Assembly: GCF_016612505.1 (NCBI RefSeq)
Contig: NZ_JAENRR010000014.1
Span: 52,034 to 116,033, forward strand
Source: Carboxylicivirga marina
Lineage (GTDB): Bacteria > Bacteroidota > Bacteroidia > Bacteroidales > Marinilabiliaceae
Reading direction: 5' to 3'
Length of the DNA: 64,000 nucleotides
This document shows, piece by piece, positions 17,220 to 26,174 of this stretch. The notes under the pieces were generated by a model that saw only the letters and a program-made list of their open reading frames with translations, was not told the DNA's origin and did no database searches. A program made the position numbers and the translations under genes. The number at the start of each line of letters is the position of its first letter. Position 1 is the stretch's first letter.

Positions 17220-18131
17220 ATGCCATTATACAAAATAACAGATTCTGAGCTTCGACAATATTGTAAGGAATACATTGAATCACTTGAGATGTGGTTAAGA
17301 AGATTAATTGATGATATTCTCACAACTGAATATGGTGAAAATTATTATGATCATACTCTTAAGGATGGAACTAATCTAATTTCGAAAAAAATAAAAAAAG
17401 AAATTAACGATCGAATAACAGCTGAACCTTCAAGATATGCGAGGCCAATTGATGCTTGTCTATTAGAATCAGAAATAAAAATAATTACAAATCCAACTCT
17501 TTACAATAAACATTTCAGAAAGGTATTTGACGAATTTTTCATTAAGGGAAATTCAGAGATGATAAGATTGTATTTGAATAGATTGGTTTTACCAAGAAAT
17601 AAACTGTATCATGCTAATGCTATATCCGTAAGGGATGGAGAACGAGTAGTGTGTTATACTAATGATATAATCGAAAGCATAAAAAAATATTATAGCAAAA
17701 TAAATATGGATCAAGAATTTAATGTCCCTTTAATTCTAAAATACAAAGACTCATTTGGTAATACCATATTCAGAAATAAGTTTACAGGAAAGACTGTAGT
17801 TGGGGGTAATTATATCAGCTTTATCAACAAGGAAGAATATTTTTTGAGACCAGGAGATAAAATTTCAATTGAGGTAGAAATAGATCCTACTTTTCCAAAT
17901 GAATCCTATAGTCTAAAATGGTCTCCAACAGTTGAAGAAAGCGAAAATAAATTTTCTTACATAATAAAAAACAAAGATGTTGGAGAAGAATTTAATATCT
18001 CTGTCAGTCTAACTACAACAAATGATTGGCATAGACTTAGGGGAGCTGATGATATATTAGTAGTTAAGTTTAAAGTTCTACCACCACCCCCGCTCGGCGA
18101 TGTTTGCAACTTCGTCGATTCTGAAAAGTAG
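17220..18131 (+). CDS. HEPN-like domain protein (possible Swt1-type HEPN)
   Basis: 303 aa, not firmly recognised. The N-terminal 170 residues are helical and end with R126-N-K-L-Y-H131 (LPRNKLYHAN), which fits the R-x4-6-H signature of HEPN ribonuclease or nucleotide-binding domains, in a context like that of Swt1-type HEPN (a long helix before it and an I-x-x-S-I-K-K-Y-Y helix after it). Residues about 170-290 look beta-rich (two GNTIFRNKF / GNYISF hairpins), and the tail PPPPLGDVCNFVDSEK is low-complexity and overlaps an inverted repeat. The gene is AT-rich relative to its neighbours and flanked by REP-like elements, suggesting it was acquired. HEPN proteins often act in toxin-antitoxin or antiviral systems; no partner gene is evident. 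Confidence 0.5.
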   Translation: MPLYKITDSELRQYCKEYIESLEMWLRRLIDDILTTEYGENYYDHTLKDGTNLISKKIKKEINDRITAEPSRYARPIDACLLESEIKIITNPTLYNKHFRKVFDEFFIKGNSEMIRLYLNRLVLPRNKLYHANAISVRDGERVVCYTNDIIESIKKYYSKINMDQEFNVPLILKYKDSFGNTIFRNKFTGKTVVGGNYISFINKEEYFLRPGDKISIEVEIDPTFPNESYSLKWSPTVEESENKFSYIIKNKDVGEEFNISVSLTTTNDWHRLRGADDILVVKFKVLPPPPLGDVCNFVDSEK

Positions 18132-18168
18132 TTATAAACTAATGGTTGCATCAAACGAAGGTGCAAAC
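18102..18168. repeat. Inverted repeat across the 3' end of the HEPN-like gene
   Basis: GTTTGCAACTTCG (18102-18114) and CGAAGGTGCAAAC (18156-18168) pair with one mismatch across 41 nt. There is no T tract. It could be a 3' mRNA stem or a mobile-element scar. Confidence 0.4.
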
Positions 18169-18205
18169 TTACTTAGCAGAGGTTAAATTTTATAATCAAT
18201 TTAAA

Positions 18206-18589
18206 ATGAACGGACTATTTAATCTATATCCATATACTTTACTTCCATTGACATGTGGAATAATATTAATTGTTACGGGTTATATAAAATTGTGGAAACT
18301 TCGTAAAACAAATTATCCTGAATCAATCGGAATTTTTTGGACTTGGCTATTGGGTGTCATTGGTTTACTATTAGGTATTTTTGGTCAAGTATTAAGTATG
18401 GTTGAAGCATTTGATTCAATTTCGCAAGCTGGAACAATATCACCATCAATGGTGGCTGATGGTATTAAAAATTCATACAAACCTACATTGTTTGGTTTGA
18501 CTGTTTTAATTATATCATTAGTTGTTTGGGGAATTCTGAATGGTATAAAACAAAGAAAAATATACTTAAAACCAACAGACCCCAGCTAG
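18206..18589 (+). CDS. Small membrane protein resembling a MotA/TolQ/ExbB segment
   Basis: 127 aa with three hydrophobic segments (about 10-28, 48-66, 92-112). The segment SQAGTISPSMVADGIKNSYKPTLFGLTVLI strongly recalls the conserved pore region of MotA/TolQ/ExbB proton-channel proteins, but the protein is shorter than those families and no ExbD or MotB partner is adjacent. MNGLFNLYPY at 18206 is preferred over the frame's first ATG at 18146, which lies in an inverted repeat. The stop codon sits inside a REP-like element. Confidence 0.55.
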   Translation: MNGLFNLYPYTLLPLTCGIILIVTGYIKLWKLRKTNYPESIGIFWTWLLGVIGLLLGIFGQVLSMVEAFDSISQAGTISPSMVADGIKNSYKPTLFGLTVLIISLVVWGILNGIKQRKIYLKPTDPS

Positions 18590-18655
18590 CGCAGATTTGT
18601 AATCTGTGCTAACGAGTAAATAAATTGGCACGAATTACAAATTCGCGCCAGCGAG
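18585..18655. repeat. REP-like two-armed palindrome, copy 3
   Basis: The left arm GCTAGCGCAGATTTGTAATC (from 18585) and right arm CACGAATTACAAATTCGCGC (from 18629) are imperfect reverse complements separated by about 12-20 nt. It supplies the stop codon of the upstream gene. Confidence 0.7.
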
Positions 18656-18691
18656 TGTGTTGTATTGATAACCTGAAAAAACTATAACACT

Positions 18692-19348
18692 ATGAAAAAA
18701 ACAATTTTATTCCTGATTGGATCGCTAATCTCTTTATTCGCTTTTTCTCAAGAATCAAAAATTGCCATTGGTTTGCAAATGGCCAATTCCATCACATCGC
18801 TTAGGGGCAATCCAATGATAGATGACTTTGACAGCCGTTTTGTTATTTCGCCTGGTATTACTTTTGATTATGTTTTATCAGAAAACCTTTCATTGAACAG
18901 CGGATTGGCCTTTGAAAGAAAGGGAGCCAAAACCGATGTTGAATATACAGATAAGTCAGGATCGATACTTCTTAATTCTGAAGTGGAAAGTAATTTCGAC
19001 TATCTGACATTACCTTTAATGCTGAGCTATCATACAAATTCGAAGCTTAAGTTTTATTTTGGAGGCGGTACTTTTCTTAGCTTTTTGTTGAGTCAGAAAA
19101 CTATTTTCGAAGGAAGTAGTATTATGCCTGAACAGGTTGAGGATAACACTGAAAATATGAAAAGAATAGATGTTGGATTAGCGTTAAAGGCTGGTATTAA
19201 TTTACCAATGAATGATAGGTTTATACTAGACCTAGGGCTGCGAAACTACCTTGGATTGCTCAATACCAGCAAGTTGGATGTTATTGATGATGGTTCGATT
19301 AAAACGAATGCTTTTAGTGCTGTTATTGGAGTGAAGTATAAGATATAA
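18692..19348 (+). CDS. Outer membrane beta-barrel protein (PorT-like)
   Basis: 218 aa with a signal peptide (KKTILFLIGSLISLFAFSQ) and alternating-hydrophobicity beta strands (LSLNSGLAFERKGAKTD, YLTLPLMLSYHT, LKFYFGGGTFLSFLL) typical of the 8-strand Bacteroidota outer-membrane barrel families, ending in VIGVKYKI with the usual terminal aromatic/hydrophobic strand. Function is unknown; many such proteins are structural or adhesion-related. It is flanked on both sides by REP-like elements. Confidence 0.8.
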   Translation: MKKTILFLIGSLISLFAFSQESKIAIGLQMANSITSLRGNPMIDDFDSRFVISPGITFDYVLSENLSLNSGLAFERKGAKTDVEYTDKSGSILLNSEVESNFDYLTLPLMLSYHTNSKLKFYFGGGTFLSFLLSQKTIFEGSSIMPEQVEDNTENMKRIDVGLALKAGINLPMNDRFILDLGLRNYLGLLNTSKLDVIDDGSIKTNAFSAVIGVKYKI

Positions 19349-19369
19349 AGCAATGAGGGCTACCCTTCT

Positions 19370-19441
19370 CGCTTAGCAGAGATTTATAATATGTGCCTGC
19401 ATTTAATGTTGATAAACACCTATTGCAAATAGGCGCTAGCA
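19370..19441. repeat. REP-like two-armed palindrome, copy 4
   Basis: The left arm TTAGCAGAGATTTATAATAT (from 19373) and right arm CACCTATTGCAAATAGGCGC (from 19417) form the same layout as copies 2 and 3, but more degenerate. Confidence 0.6.
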
Positions 19442-19477
19442 AAGGATTATCGCAAATAAAAAATCTAAAATTACAAT

Positions 19478-19822
19478 ATGATTGCAGTAATATTTGAAGT
19501 TTGTCCGAAAGAAGAAAATAAGCAAGAATATCTTGATATAGCAGCAAAATTGAAACCAATGCTTGCAAACGTAGATGGTTTTATATCTGTAGAACGTTTT
19601 GAGAGTCTTCAAACAAAAGGAAAAATTCTATCACTTTCGTTTTGGGAAAGTGAGGAAGCCATAGAGAAATGGCGAAACGAAACGATGCATCGGGAAGGAC
19701 AAGCTGAAGGCTTAGGACATATCTTCTCTGATTACAGAATAAGAGTAGGTTCAATTATTCGAGACTATGGAATAAATAAAAGAGAGGAAGCCCCGAAGGA
19801 TAGTAATGAATATCATAAGTAG
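19478..19822 (+). CDS. Antibiotic biosynthesis monooxygenase (ABM) domain protein
   Basis: 114 aa with the ABM ferredoxin-like fold: MIAVIFEVCPKEENKQEYLD strand-helix start, the conserved DGFISVERFES, LSLSFWESEEAIEKWRN, and a helical end SDYRIRVGSIIRDY. Members range from quinone/haem-degrading monooxygenases to proteins of unknown substrate, so no reaction is assigned. It stands alone between a REP-like element and the propeller gene. Confidence 0.8.
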   Translation: MIAVIFEVCPKEENKQEYLDIAAKLKPMLANVDGFISVERFESLQTKGKILSLSFWESEEAIEKWRNETMHREGQAEGLGHIFSDYRIRVGSIIRDYGINKREEAPKDSNEYHK

Positions 19823-19926
19823 CGCACATGCTAGGCGTATTTGTAATTATATCGAAAATAAAAAGTAGTTTTAAACTCCTGATTTCAAAAGTGAAGAATC
19901 GATAAAAACATAAACTTACAGACACT

Positions 19927-21207
19927 ATGACTACAAAATCTACCGGACAAACCTTTATTCTATTATTGGTTTTATTCAGCTTCTTTTTTTCCTCGAACGC
20001 CCAAATTACGCAGTTCCGTGGGCCAAACCGTGATGGTATTTTCCCCGAAACAGGTTTATTAAAAGAATGGCCGGCTGATGGACCGGAAGTTTTGTTTGTA
20101 ACGGAAGGATTGGGCAAAACAAACTCATCAACCATTGCAACAAGCGAGCGTATTTATACGACCGGTAATATCGATACACTTGAGTATTTGAGCTGCATGG
20201 ATTTAAACGGCAAAGTCCTTTGGCAAAAACCTTACGGCGAGGTCTGGAAAAATTCGTTCCCCGAAGCACGGTGTACGCCTACACTCGAAGGCGACCGCAT
20301 TTATGTACTTTCAGGCATGGATCAGATGGCCTGTTTAAATGCCAAAACCGGCGATGAAATCTGGAGTGTTGACTTACACAAAGAATACCAAAGTGATTGG
20401 GATATGTTTGGTGTGTCTGAATCGCCACTTTTGGTTGATGACAAGGTGATTGCTTCCATTGGTGGTGCAACTGCCATGGTTATTGCTCTGGATAAAATGA
20501 CCGGCAAGTTGATTTGGAAATCGAAATCCTTAAACACGAAACGTTCGAATGTATCGCCTGCTTTGATTGAACATTGTGGCAAAAAATACATTATTACCGC
20601 TAGCAAAACACACGTGCTAAGCTTAGATACAGAAAATGGTGAGATATGCTGGGATTATCATTATAATGTATTGAGTCCTAAAGGCGATAATTCAACTATT
20701 ATATCAAATATTCCAACTTATAAGGATAGTTGCTTATGGATATCAGGCGGTTGGGATGCCAAGTCAACGATGATAAGAATTGCCCCCGATGGACGGTCCG
20801 TTACCGAAGAGTTTAACGACCGAACTTTTGATAATCAAAACCACGGTGTTGTCTTAGTAGATAACTTTTTATACGGCTCGAATTTTACCGGAAGGCAAAC
20901 CGGTAAATGGATTTGCATGGACTGGCAAACAGGTGAAATAAAATGGATTGGTGATTTTCATACAAAAGGGCCCATTATTTCAGCCGAAGGCATGTTATAC
21001 CTCTACGAAGAAAAACGCGGTAACATGGCATTGGTAAAAGCCAATTCAAAAAAGTTTGAAGTAATAAGTTCCTTTCGTGTTAAGGAAGGAAAAGGGCCGC
21101 ACTGGGCACGTCCGTCAATCTATAATGGCATGTTGCTTGTGAGGCATGGAGAGGTGATGGTTGCTTATGATGTAAAAGAGAAAAAAGAATTAATTAGCGA
21201 GCTCTAA
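19927..21207 (+). CDS. Secreted PQQ-type beta-propeller repeat protein
   Basis: 426 aa with a signal peptide (about residues 1-25, cleavage near SSNAQ) followed by the start ITQFRGPNRDGIFPETGLL common to Bacteroidota/Planctomycete PQQ-like propellers, and several blades with the AxDxxTGKxxW pattern (LDKMTGKLIWKS, LDTENGEICWDY, MDWQTGEIKWIG). No PQQ dehydrogenase catalytic residues are recognised, so it is likely a structural or binding propeller in the periplasm. Confidence 0.85.
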   Translation: MTTKSTGQTFILLLVLFSFFFSSNAQITQFRGPNRDGIFPETGLLKEWPADGPEVLFVTEGLGKTNSSTIATSERIYTTGNIDTLEYLSCMDLNGKVLWQKPYGEVWKNSFPEARCTPTLEGDRIYVLSGMDQMACLNAKTGDEIWSVDLHKEYQSDWDMFGVSESPLLVDDKVIASIGGATAMVIALDKMTGKLIWKSKSLNTKRSNVSPALIEHCGKKYIITASKTHVLSLDTENGEICWDYHYNVLSPKGDNSTIISNIPTYKDSCLWISGGWDAKSTMIRIAPDGRSVTEEFNDRTFDNQNHGVVLVDNFLYGSNFTGRQTGKWICMDWQTGEIKWIGDFHTKGPIISAEGMLYLYEEKRGNMALVKANSKKFEVISSFRVKEGKGPHWARPSIYNGMLLVRHGEVMVAYDVKEKKELISEL

Positions 21208-21405
21208 AGCAGGTTTTAAATACTCTTGCTCCTATGCGAACCTGTTCGCGTTATAAAGAAATACACCAAGCTGCATTTTAATACAATGCAGCTTTTCTTT
21301 GATTCCCAACATTCTAATTCAGATGATTAAAACCAAAGCACTGCTTTAATGTTAGTAATTATAGTATGGAGTTGAAGGCTTATAGCACTCGAAACAATCT
21401 AAGCA

Positions 21406-22200
21406 ATGGAAAAGACACTATTTGAAATATCAAAAATGGACTGCCCTTCCGAAGAAAATTTAATCCGTATGCAGCTCGATGGTATCTCAAACATTAAACA
21501 ACTCAATTTTGATATTCCTAAGCGGCAGCTGACGGTTACGCATGAGGGGTCAATTGACCAGATTGAAAAGGCCATTATTGACCTTAACTTAGGTGGGCGA
21601 AAAATAAAGACCGAAATAACTGAGCAAACAGAATTTAAAGAGCAAGCTAGCCAAAGAAAGCTACTTTGGTCAGTTCTGGCTATTAACTTCTCGTTCTTTA
21701 TCATCGAGATGACTACCGGACTTCTCTCAAAATCAATGGGCCTGGTAGCCGATAGCTTGGATATGCTTGCTGATTCGTTTGTTTATGGAATCAGCCTTTT
21801 TGCGGTTGGCGGCACCTTGATTAGAAAAAAACGCATTGCTAAAACGGCTGGTTACTTCCAAATAATATTAGCCATCATTGGGTTTGCCGAAGTGCTACGG
21901 CGGTTTTTTGGTGCAGAAGCATTACCCGACTTCACAACCATGATTGTTATATCTATTCTAGCCCTTATCGCCAATGCTATTTGCCTATTTATTTTACAAA
22001 AATCAAAAAGTAAAGAGGAAGCTCATATGAAAGCAAGTCTCATTTTTACATCCAATGACGTCATCATAAACCTGGGTGTTGTTGCAGCCGGGTTATTGGT
22101 TAACTGGTTGAATTCAAATAAGCCAGATTTAGTTATTGGAACCATTGTTTTTGTCCTTGTTATTCAGGGAGCTATCAGAATATTAAAACTTGGACAATAA
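21406..22200 (+). CDS. CDF-like cation efflux protein with N-terminal metal-binding-like domain
   Basis: 264 aa. Residues 1-75 look like a ferredoxin-fold heavy-metal-associated domain (MDCPSEEN in place of the usual MxCxxC, so only one Cys). Residues about 85-262 have six hydrophobic segments with the cation diffusion facilitator arrangement. Transmembrane helix 2 bears the pair of acidic residues in VADSLDMLADSFVY and helix 5 bears FTSNDVIINLG. Such proteins export Zn, Co or similar divalent ions, or may have lost transport. No cytosolic CTD follows. It is isolated between intergenic gaps. Confidence 0.75.
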   Translation: MEKTLFEISKMDCPSEENLIRMQLDGISNIKQLNFDIPKRQLTVTHEGSIDQIEKAIIDLNLGGRKIKTEITEQTEFKEQASQRKLLWSVLAINFSFFIIEMTTGLLSKSMGLVADSLDMLADSFVYGISLFAVGGTLIRKKRIAKTAGYFQIILAIIGFAEVLRRFFGAEALPDFTTMIVISILALIANAICLFILQKSKSKEEAHMKASLIFTSNDVIINLGVVAAGLLVNWLNSNKPDLVIGTIVFVLVIQGAIRILKLGQ

Positions 22201-22424
22201 AATAAGTAGGTCCGAAGAATTTTATTGATTAAGCCTTTCGCCTCATAATTATATGCTATTGCGAGTCTGCAGTCATCATATTTTATGAACTGGCTCTTAA
22301 GGAGGGTCTTCATCTTTTACTCATTGCTAAACCATCAGTGCTTTCTATCGGTTTAATTAACAACATGAAGCTTGAGTTTCATGTTGCATCATGTAACTTT
22401 TAGAAACCTAATAAAATCGTAAAC

Positions 22425-23294
22425 ATGAGAAATAAAATGCGAATAGGCCTCTTGATTGTTTCTATCCCTCTTGTCGTAATGCTTTCGGGCTGCCGCTTAA
22501 GTACCGTTCTATCGGAGACGACTCCAGATATTGATAAAGAACGAGATGCCGAATTGTTAACTGCTTTTTTTGGCAGAGACAGCGACTTACCCCTCATAAC
22601 GTTTTTGCTTTCAACTAAAGCACCCGGAAACGATGGCATGCCCCTGGTGTTTTCACAAGAAGTAGATCCGGCTACTCTGGATGTATCAGATTTTGAAATT
22701 ACCTCTTTAAATGGAACCAAATATACAGCTGCCGATGCTACTCTTCGTCCGGCCATCGAAGCCTTTGAATTAAGGACAGTTTTGCTTGTTGGTGAATATG
22801 GCGACCATCCTGAAAATCCACCGGTGTCAGTAAAGGTCGTGGGTGATTTAATGAGCCGCTCGGGTCAGAATTATAAAGGGCAGGAAGTAGATGTGATTCA
22901 ACTCGATGAGGGTCCCGTATTAAGCTATGCTGAGTATTTCACCTTTACCGACGATTATCCTTATGTTGAAAAGGGAAGAGGCTGCGATTGTCCGCGCGAT
23001 GAAACAGCAATGGTGGCCCGCTTGGTTTGGTCGGGTGGTGTAAGAGCTGTTAATGGAAAAGAGCTTGGTGATAATGAGTTAGATGCCATTACTGTTGCCA
23101 TGGTTCAAGGGAGTGATACCATCCATGTGAAACCCTATATGCTGGCCGACCTGAAAGACAGTGATAACAACATTGATTTATGCCTGAAGGAAAAAGGCAT
23201 TCCTGTCTATGTTGAAGTTGAGGCAGGTATTGCTATTGATCCCCGTGATGATGTGAACCCCAAAACACAGTTGGAAATAATTAGCCGATGGTAA
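22425..23294 (+). CDS. Lipoprotein of unknown function
   Basis: 289 aa with a lipoprotein signal (hydrophobic IGLLIVSIPLVVMLSGC, lipobox Cys at about residue 23). The mature part has Ig-like spacing around VFSQEVDPATLDVSDFEITS, which resembles the 'Ig-like/bacterial surface' segments that follow a domain boundary, and a Cys-x-Cys pair in RGCDCPRDE. No enzyme motif was recognised. It is followed by a 100-bp repeat that contains the terminator. Confidence 0.65.
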   Translation: MRNKMRIGLLIVSIPLVVMLSGCRLSTVLSETTPDIDKERDAELLTAFFGRDSDLPLITFLLSTKAPGNDGMPLVFSQEVDPATLDVSDFEITSLNGTKYTAADATLRPAIEAFELRTVLLVGEYGDHPENPPVSVKVVGDLMSRSGQNYKGQEVDVIQLDEGPVLSYAEYFTFTDDYPYVEKGRGCDCPRDETAMVARLVWSGGVRAVNGKELGDNELDAITVAMVQGSDTIHVKPYMLADLKDSDNNIDLCLKEKGIPVYVEVEAGIAIDPRDDVNPKTQLEIISRW

Positions 23295-23312
23295 TAATGC
23301 TATTTAAGCACA

Positions 23313-23412
23313 GTGCCCCGCTACCGCGCGTGTTCTCACACGTGGTTTATGAGAAACAATAATCATAAAAAAAACCTGACAGGATACATTCCGGTCAGGT
23401 TTTCTATTTTAT
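23313..23412 (+). repeat. 100-bp intergenic repeat, copy 1, containing a terminator
   Basis: Matches copy 2 at 24952 over its whole length with roughly four-fifths identity (shared words include GTGCCCC-GCTAC, GTGTATGAGAAACA-like and CAGGTTTTCTATTTTA). Its right end is a terminator hairpin: AAAACCTGAC (23371-23380) with GTCAGGTTTT (23394-23403). Confidence 0.75.
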
Positions 23413-23544
23413 TCACTTGGCTCTACAATTCGCCTATGCTGGTGAGCATATTATTAACAGCGGCTTTGAATAATTAAATTGATAAGCTTTTAACGAGTTG
23501 GCGTTATCGAGCAATCACAATGCTCCAATCGGTATTGTAATGAA

Positions 23545-23967
23545 TCATTGACTAAAGAAATCTTCATCATCAATAAGGGCTTCTACCAGATATTTGTAGT
23601 TTACACCTTTCATATTACCATATGTGTATGTTGATCCTTTGCTTTTTATATGGTAATAGCTACTCCACATACTTTGATACTTTAAAATATTAGCATTTTG
23701 TTGTGCAACTTGCTTTATTAATGATGTATCTCTGGCCACCAGTAAATTATAAAATCCTTCCCAAGCGTATTTCCTTAATGTTTCGATAGTTAGGCTATCG
23801 TTTCTATCGAATATTTCTACACTCTTGTTAACATCACGAATAATAACACCTTCAATTTGCTTAAAACTGGATCTTGTATATTCAAATTGTAATGGTGATA
23901 TCAATTTTTGACACAATAAACTACAGGTCACTGAGGATAATGTAAGGATGAGCAGGGATTTATACAT
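23545..23967 (-). CDS. Small secreted protein of unknown function
   Basis: 140 aa with an N-terminal signal sequence (LLILTLSSVTCSLLCQ). It contains Cys in and just after the signal; whether it is lipidated is unclear. The mature domain is helical (SLTIETLRKYAWEGFYNLLVARD) with no recognised family. It is the only minus-strand gene among plus-strand lipoproteins. The call rests on a plausible signal peptide and normal length. Confidence 0.5.
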   Translation of the reverse strand: MYKSLLILTLSSVTCSLLCQKLISPLQFEYTRSSFKQIEGVIIRDVNKSVEIFDRNDSLTIETLRKYAWEGFYNLLVARDTSLIKQVAQQNANILKYQSMWSSYYHIKSKGSTYTYGNMKGVNYKYLVEALIDDEDFFSQ

Positions 23968-24358
23968 AGTTGAAGTTTAATACTATGTAATATATCTAAA
24001 GCAATGAGTGTTTTTAAAAAAAAATCAATGAAACGAATTATTTCTTCAATGAATGATATTGACCTCTCTCGTTGAATTGTGCAAGTTCGTCGAACCTATA
24101 AGCAGGTTTTAAGCTTCTGTCTTCTATTAAGAGAGTTCACCGATTTCAATAAGCCGTTGAATTAACTATTATGAGGGTTTTTACTAACCTTGAACAGTCT
24201 CTAAGAACCAATTTTATTGCTTTCCTACGATAATACATTTATTTATAAAATTTTCTCACTAACATCGCAGCGAAATTCGTGATTTATAGTACAAGGCCAC
24301 AGTCAGGTACCATAGTCACTAACCAAGATTATTAGTGATAATTATAAAAAAACAGACA
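23968..24358. other. Intergenic stretch with no recognised feature
   Basis: Nothing clear in about 390 bp between divergent genes. There is an A-rich run at 24018-24028 and a short direct repeat-like GTTGAATTGTGCAAGTTCGT, but no promoter with a good spacer and no stable hairpin was identified. Confidence 0.3.
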
Positions 24359-24820
24359 ATGAAAAATTTATTAAAGTTTACTTTAGGCCTTCTGGTATGT
24401 GCTACATTATTTAGTTGTGATAAAGATGATGACGACAACTCACCAGCAGGAAACACAATTGAAATGAACGGAGAGTCATTTAAGATAGATATGAATGTGT
24501 TTTCATATAATAGTTTTGGAGATGTTGAAACGAGTTCTATTAATTTAGTCAACCTAGATTCATCGTCGACTTTAGCTATCATGCTAGTGAACACAACAGG
24601 TGAATCTGTTGATGGTACTTATGTGTTTCCTGGGGAATTAACTGATTTAAGAAGGTTAGATGGAACCAATTATATGGCTAATTCATCGATGACGTCAATT
24701 AAGGAAGGAACTGTATCTGTTTCTAAGGATGGTGATATTTATACCTTAGTTATTGATATTACAATGGAAGATGATACAACTTTTAAAGGCGAATACACTG
24801 AGGAATTAGTAGCAATGTAA
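24359..24820 (+). CDS. Lipoprotein of unknown function
   Basis: 153 aa from MKNLLKFTLGLLVCATLFSC (lipobox Cys20) followed by an acidic spacer of D and N before a compact beta-rich domain (EMNGESFKIDMNVF, ALMLVNTT-type strands, GTVSVSKDGDIYTLVIDITM). The frame opens at 24335, but the internal ATG gives a proper lipoprotein signal. It resembles the many small lipid-anchored beta proteins of Bacteroidota; no specific function is known. Confidence 0.65.
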   Translation: MKNLLKFTLGLLVCATLFSCDKDDDDNSPAGNTIEMNGESFKIDMNVFSYNSFGDVETSSINLVNLDSSSTLAIMLVNTTGESVDGTYVFPGELTDLRRLDGTNYMANSSMTSIKEGTVSVSKDGDIYTLVIDITMEDDTTFKGEYTEELVAM

Positions 24821-24850
24821 TAAGAGCACAAGTAGAGCTCATATATATCC

Positions 24851-24884
24851 AAGCCCTATCAGGAAATGTTTTTCTGATGGGGCT
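24851..24884 (+). terminator. Terminator after the lipoprotein gene
   Basis: AGCCCTATCAGGAAA and TTTCTGATGGGGCT form a long stem with two mismatches around a short loop. Confidence 0.65.
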
Positions 24885-24951
24885 TTATGTTTTAATCCTT
24901 CGCACTTTTGATCAAGCAAGACTTACGTATAGAACTATACCGCTATGGCAC

Positions 24952-25050
24952 GTGCCCCCGCTACTGTGCGTGTCCTCGCGCGTGGTGTATGAGAAACATT
25001 AAGTATAAAAAAACCTGATAGGAACCACTCCCATCAGGTTTTCTATTTTA
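24952..25050 (+). repeat. 100-bp intergenic repeat, copy 2, containing a terminator
   Basis: Second copy of the repeat at 23313, in the same orientation and also about 130 bp downstream of a lipoprotein gene. The terminator hairpin is AAAACCTGAT (25010-25019) with ATCAGGTTTT (25033-25042), where the stem has covaried with copy 1 (GAC/GTC to GAT/ATC). Confidence 0.75.
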
Positions 25051-25115
25051 TCTGCTAAACTCATCAACTCCTGCTAAGCTGTAAATCATCTAAAGTCTAG
25101 TCTCTATTAGTCTAA

Positions 25116-25931
25116 TTAAACAGCTACATTATTATCGCGCAAAGCATCGTTTAATGAAGTCTTCTTATCTGTTGACTCTTTACGCTGACCAATAATCAAA
25201 GCTGCCGGTACCTGGTATTCGCCTGCTGGGAATTTCTTGGTAATGCTACCAGGAATAACCACCGAGCGTGGAGGTACATAACCTTTGTACTCTTTAGGCT
25301 CGTCACCGCTTACATCAATAATTTTTGTAGAAGCAGTTAATACAACATTGGCACCTAACACGGCTTCTTTACCAACTCGTACACCTTCAACCACAATACA
25401 ACGTGAACCCACAAAAGCATCGTCTTCGATAATAACCGGAGCAGCCTGTACTGGCTCCAATACACCGCCAATGCCAACACCACCACTCAGGTGAACGTTT
25501 TTACCAATCTGTGCACAGCTACCAACCGTTGCCCAGGTGTCAACCATGGTACCCGAACCAACATACGCACCAATATTCACATACGATGGCATCATTACCA
25601 CACCCGACTCAAGGAAAGCACCGTAGCGGGCAACAGCATGAGGAACTACACGAACACCCTGTGCAGCATAGTCTTTCTTAAGTGCAATTTTATCATGGAA
25701 TTCAAACGGGCCCACTTCTATGGTTTCCATTTTCTGAGTAGGGAAGTAAAGGATAACTGCCTTTTTAACCCACTCATTAACAATCCAGTAATCACCATTT
25801 GGCTCAGCCACACGAATTTCACCTTTGTCCAGTTTCTCAACAACTGTTTTAATGGCATCAACTGTTTCCGTGTTACTTAACATTGACCGGTCACCCCAGG
25901 CCTTTTCAATGATATTCTTCAAATCGCTCAT
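25116..25931 (-). CDS. dapD: Tetrahydrodipicolinate N-succinyltransferase
   Basis: 271 aa, the normal length. It transfers succinyl from succinyl-CoA to tetrahydrodipicolinate in the lysine/diaminopimelate pathway. The N-terminal helical domain is followed by a left-handed beta-helix of hexapeptide repeats (YVNIGAYVGSGTMVDTWATV, VHLSGGVGIGGVLEP, AFVGSRCIVVEGV). The family's terminal helix is present. It is an isolated gene in the window. Confidence 0.97.
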   Translation of the reverse strand: MSDLKNIIEKAWGDRSMLSNTETVDAIKTVVEKLDKGEIRVAEPNGDYWIVNEWVKKAVILYFPTQKMETIEVGPFEFHDKIALKKDYAAQGVRVVPHAVARYGAFLESGVVMMPSYVNIGAYVGSGTMVDTWATVGSCAQIGKNVHLSGGVGIGGVLEPVQAAPVIIEDDAFVGSRCIVVEGVRVGKEAVLGANVVLTASTKIIDVSGDEPKEYKGYVPPRSVVIPGSITKKFPAGEYQVPAALIIGQRKESTDKKTSLNDALRDNNVAV

Positions 25932-26174
25932 TGTTATTTCTTTTATATAGTTTTTATTTATTTCTCTTGCTTGTGATAAGCTAATGAACTGATGATCATT
26001 TGGCGCAAAAATAATTCTAATTAATAAGATTATACTATAAAAAAATGTTAAGCACTTTTGTTTTAACTATTTAATCATAGCGTGTTAAAAGCTGTTAATT
26101 ATAGGTTCGTTTGTTGAAAAAATAACACCTGTCGATGAAAGATGAATTATATTGACCTTGCCTAATCCAGCTGA

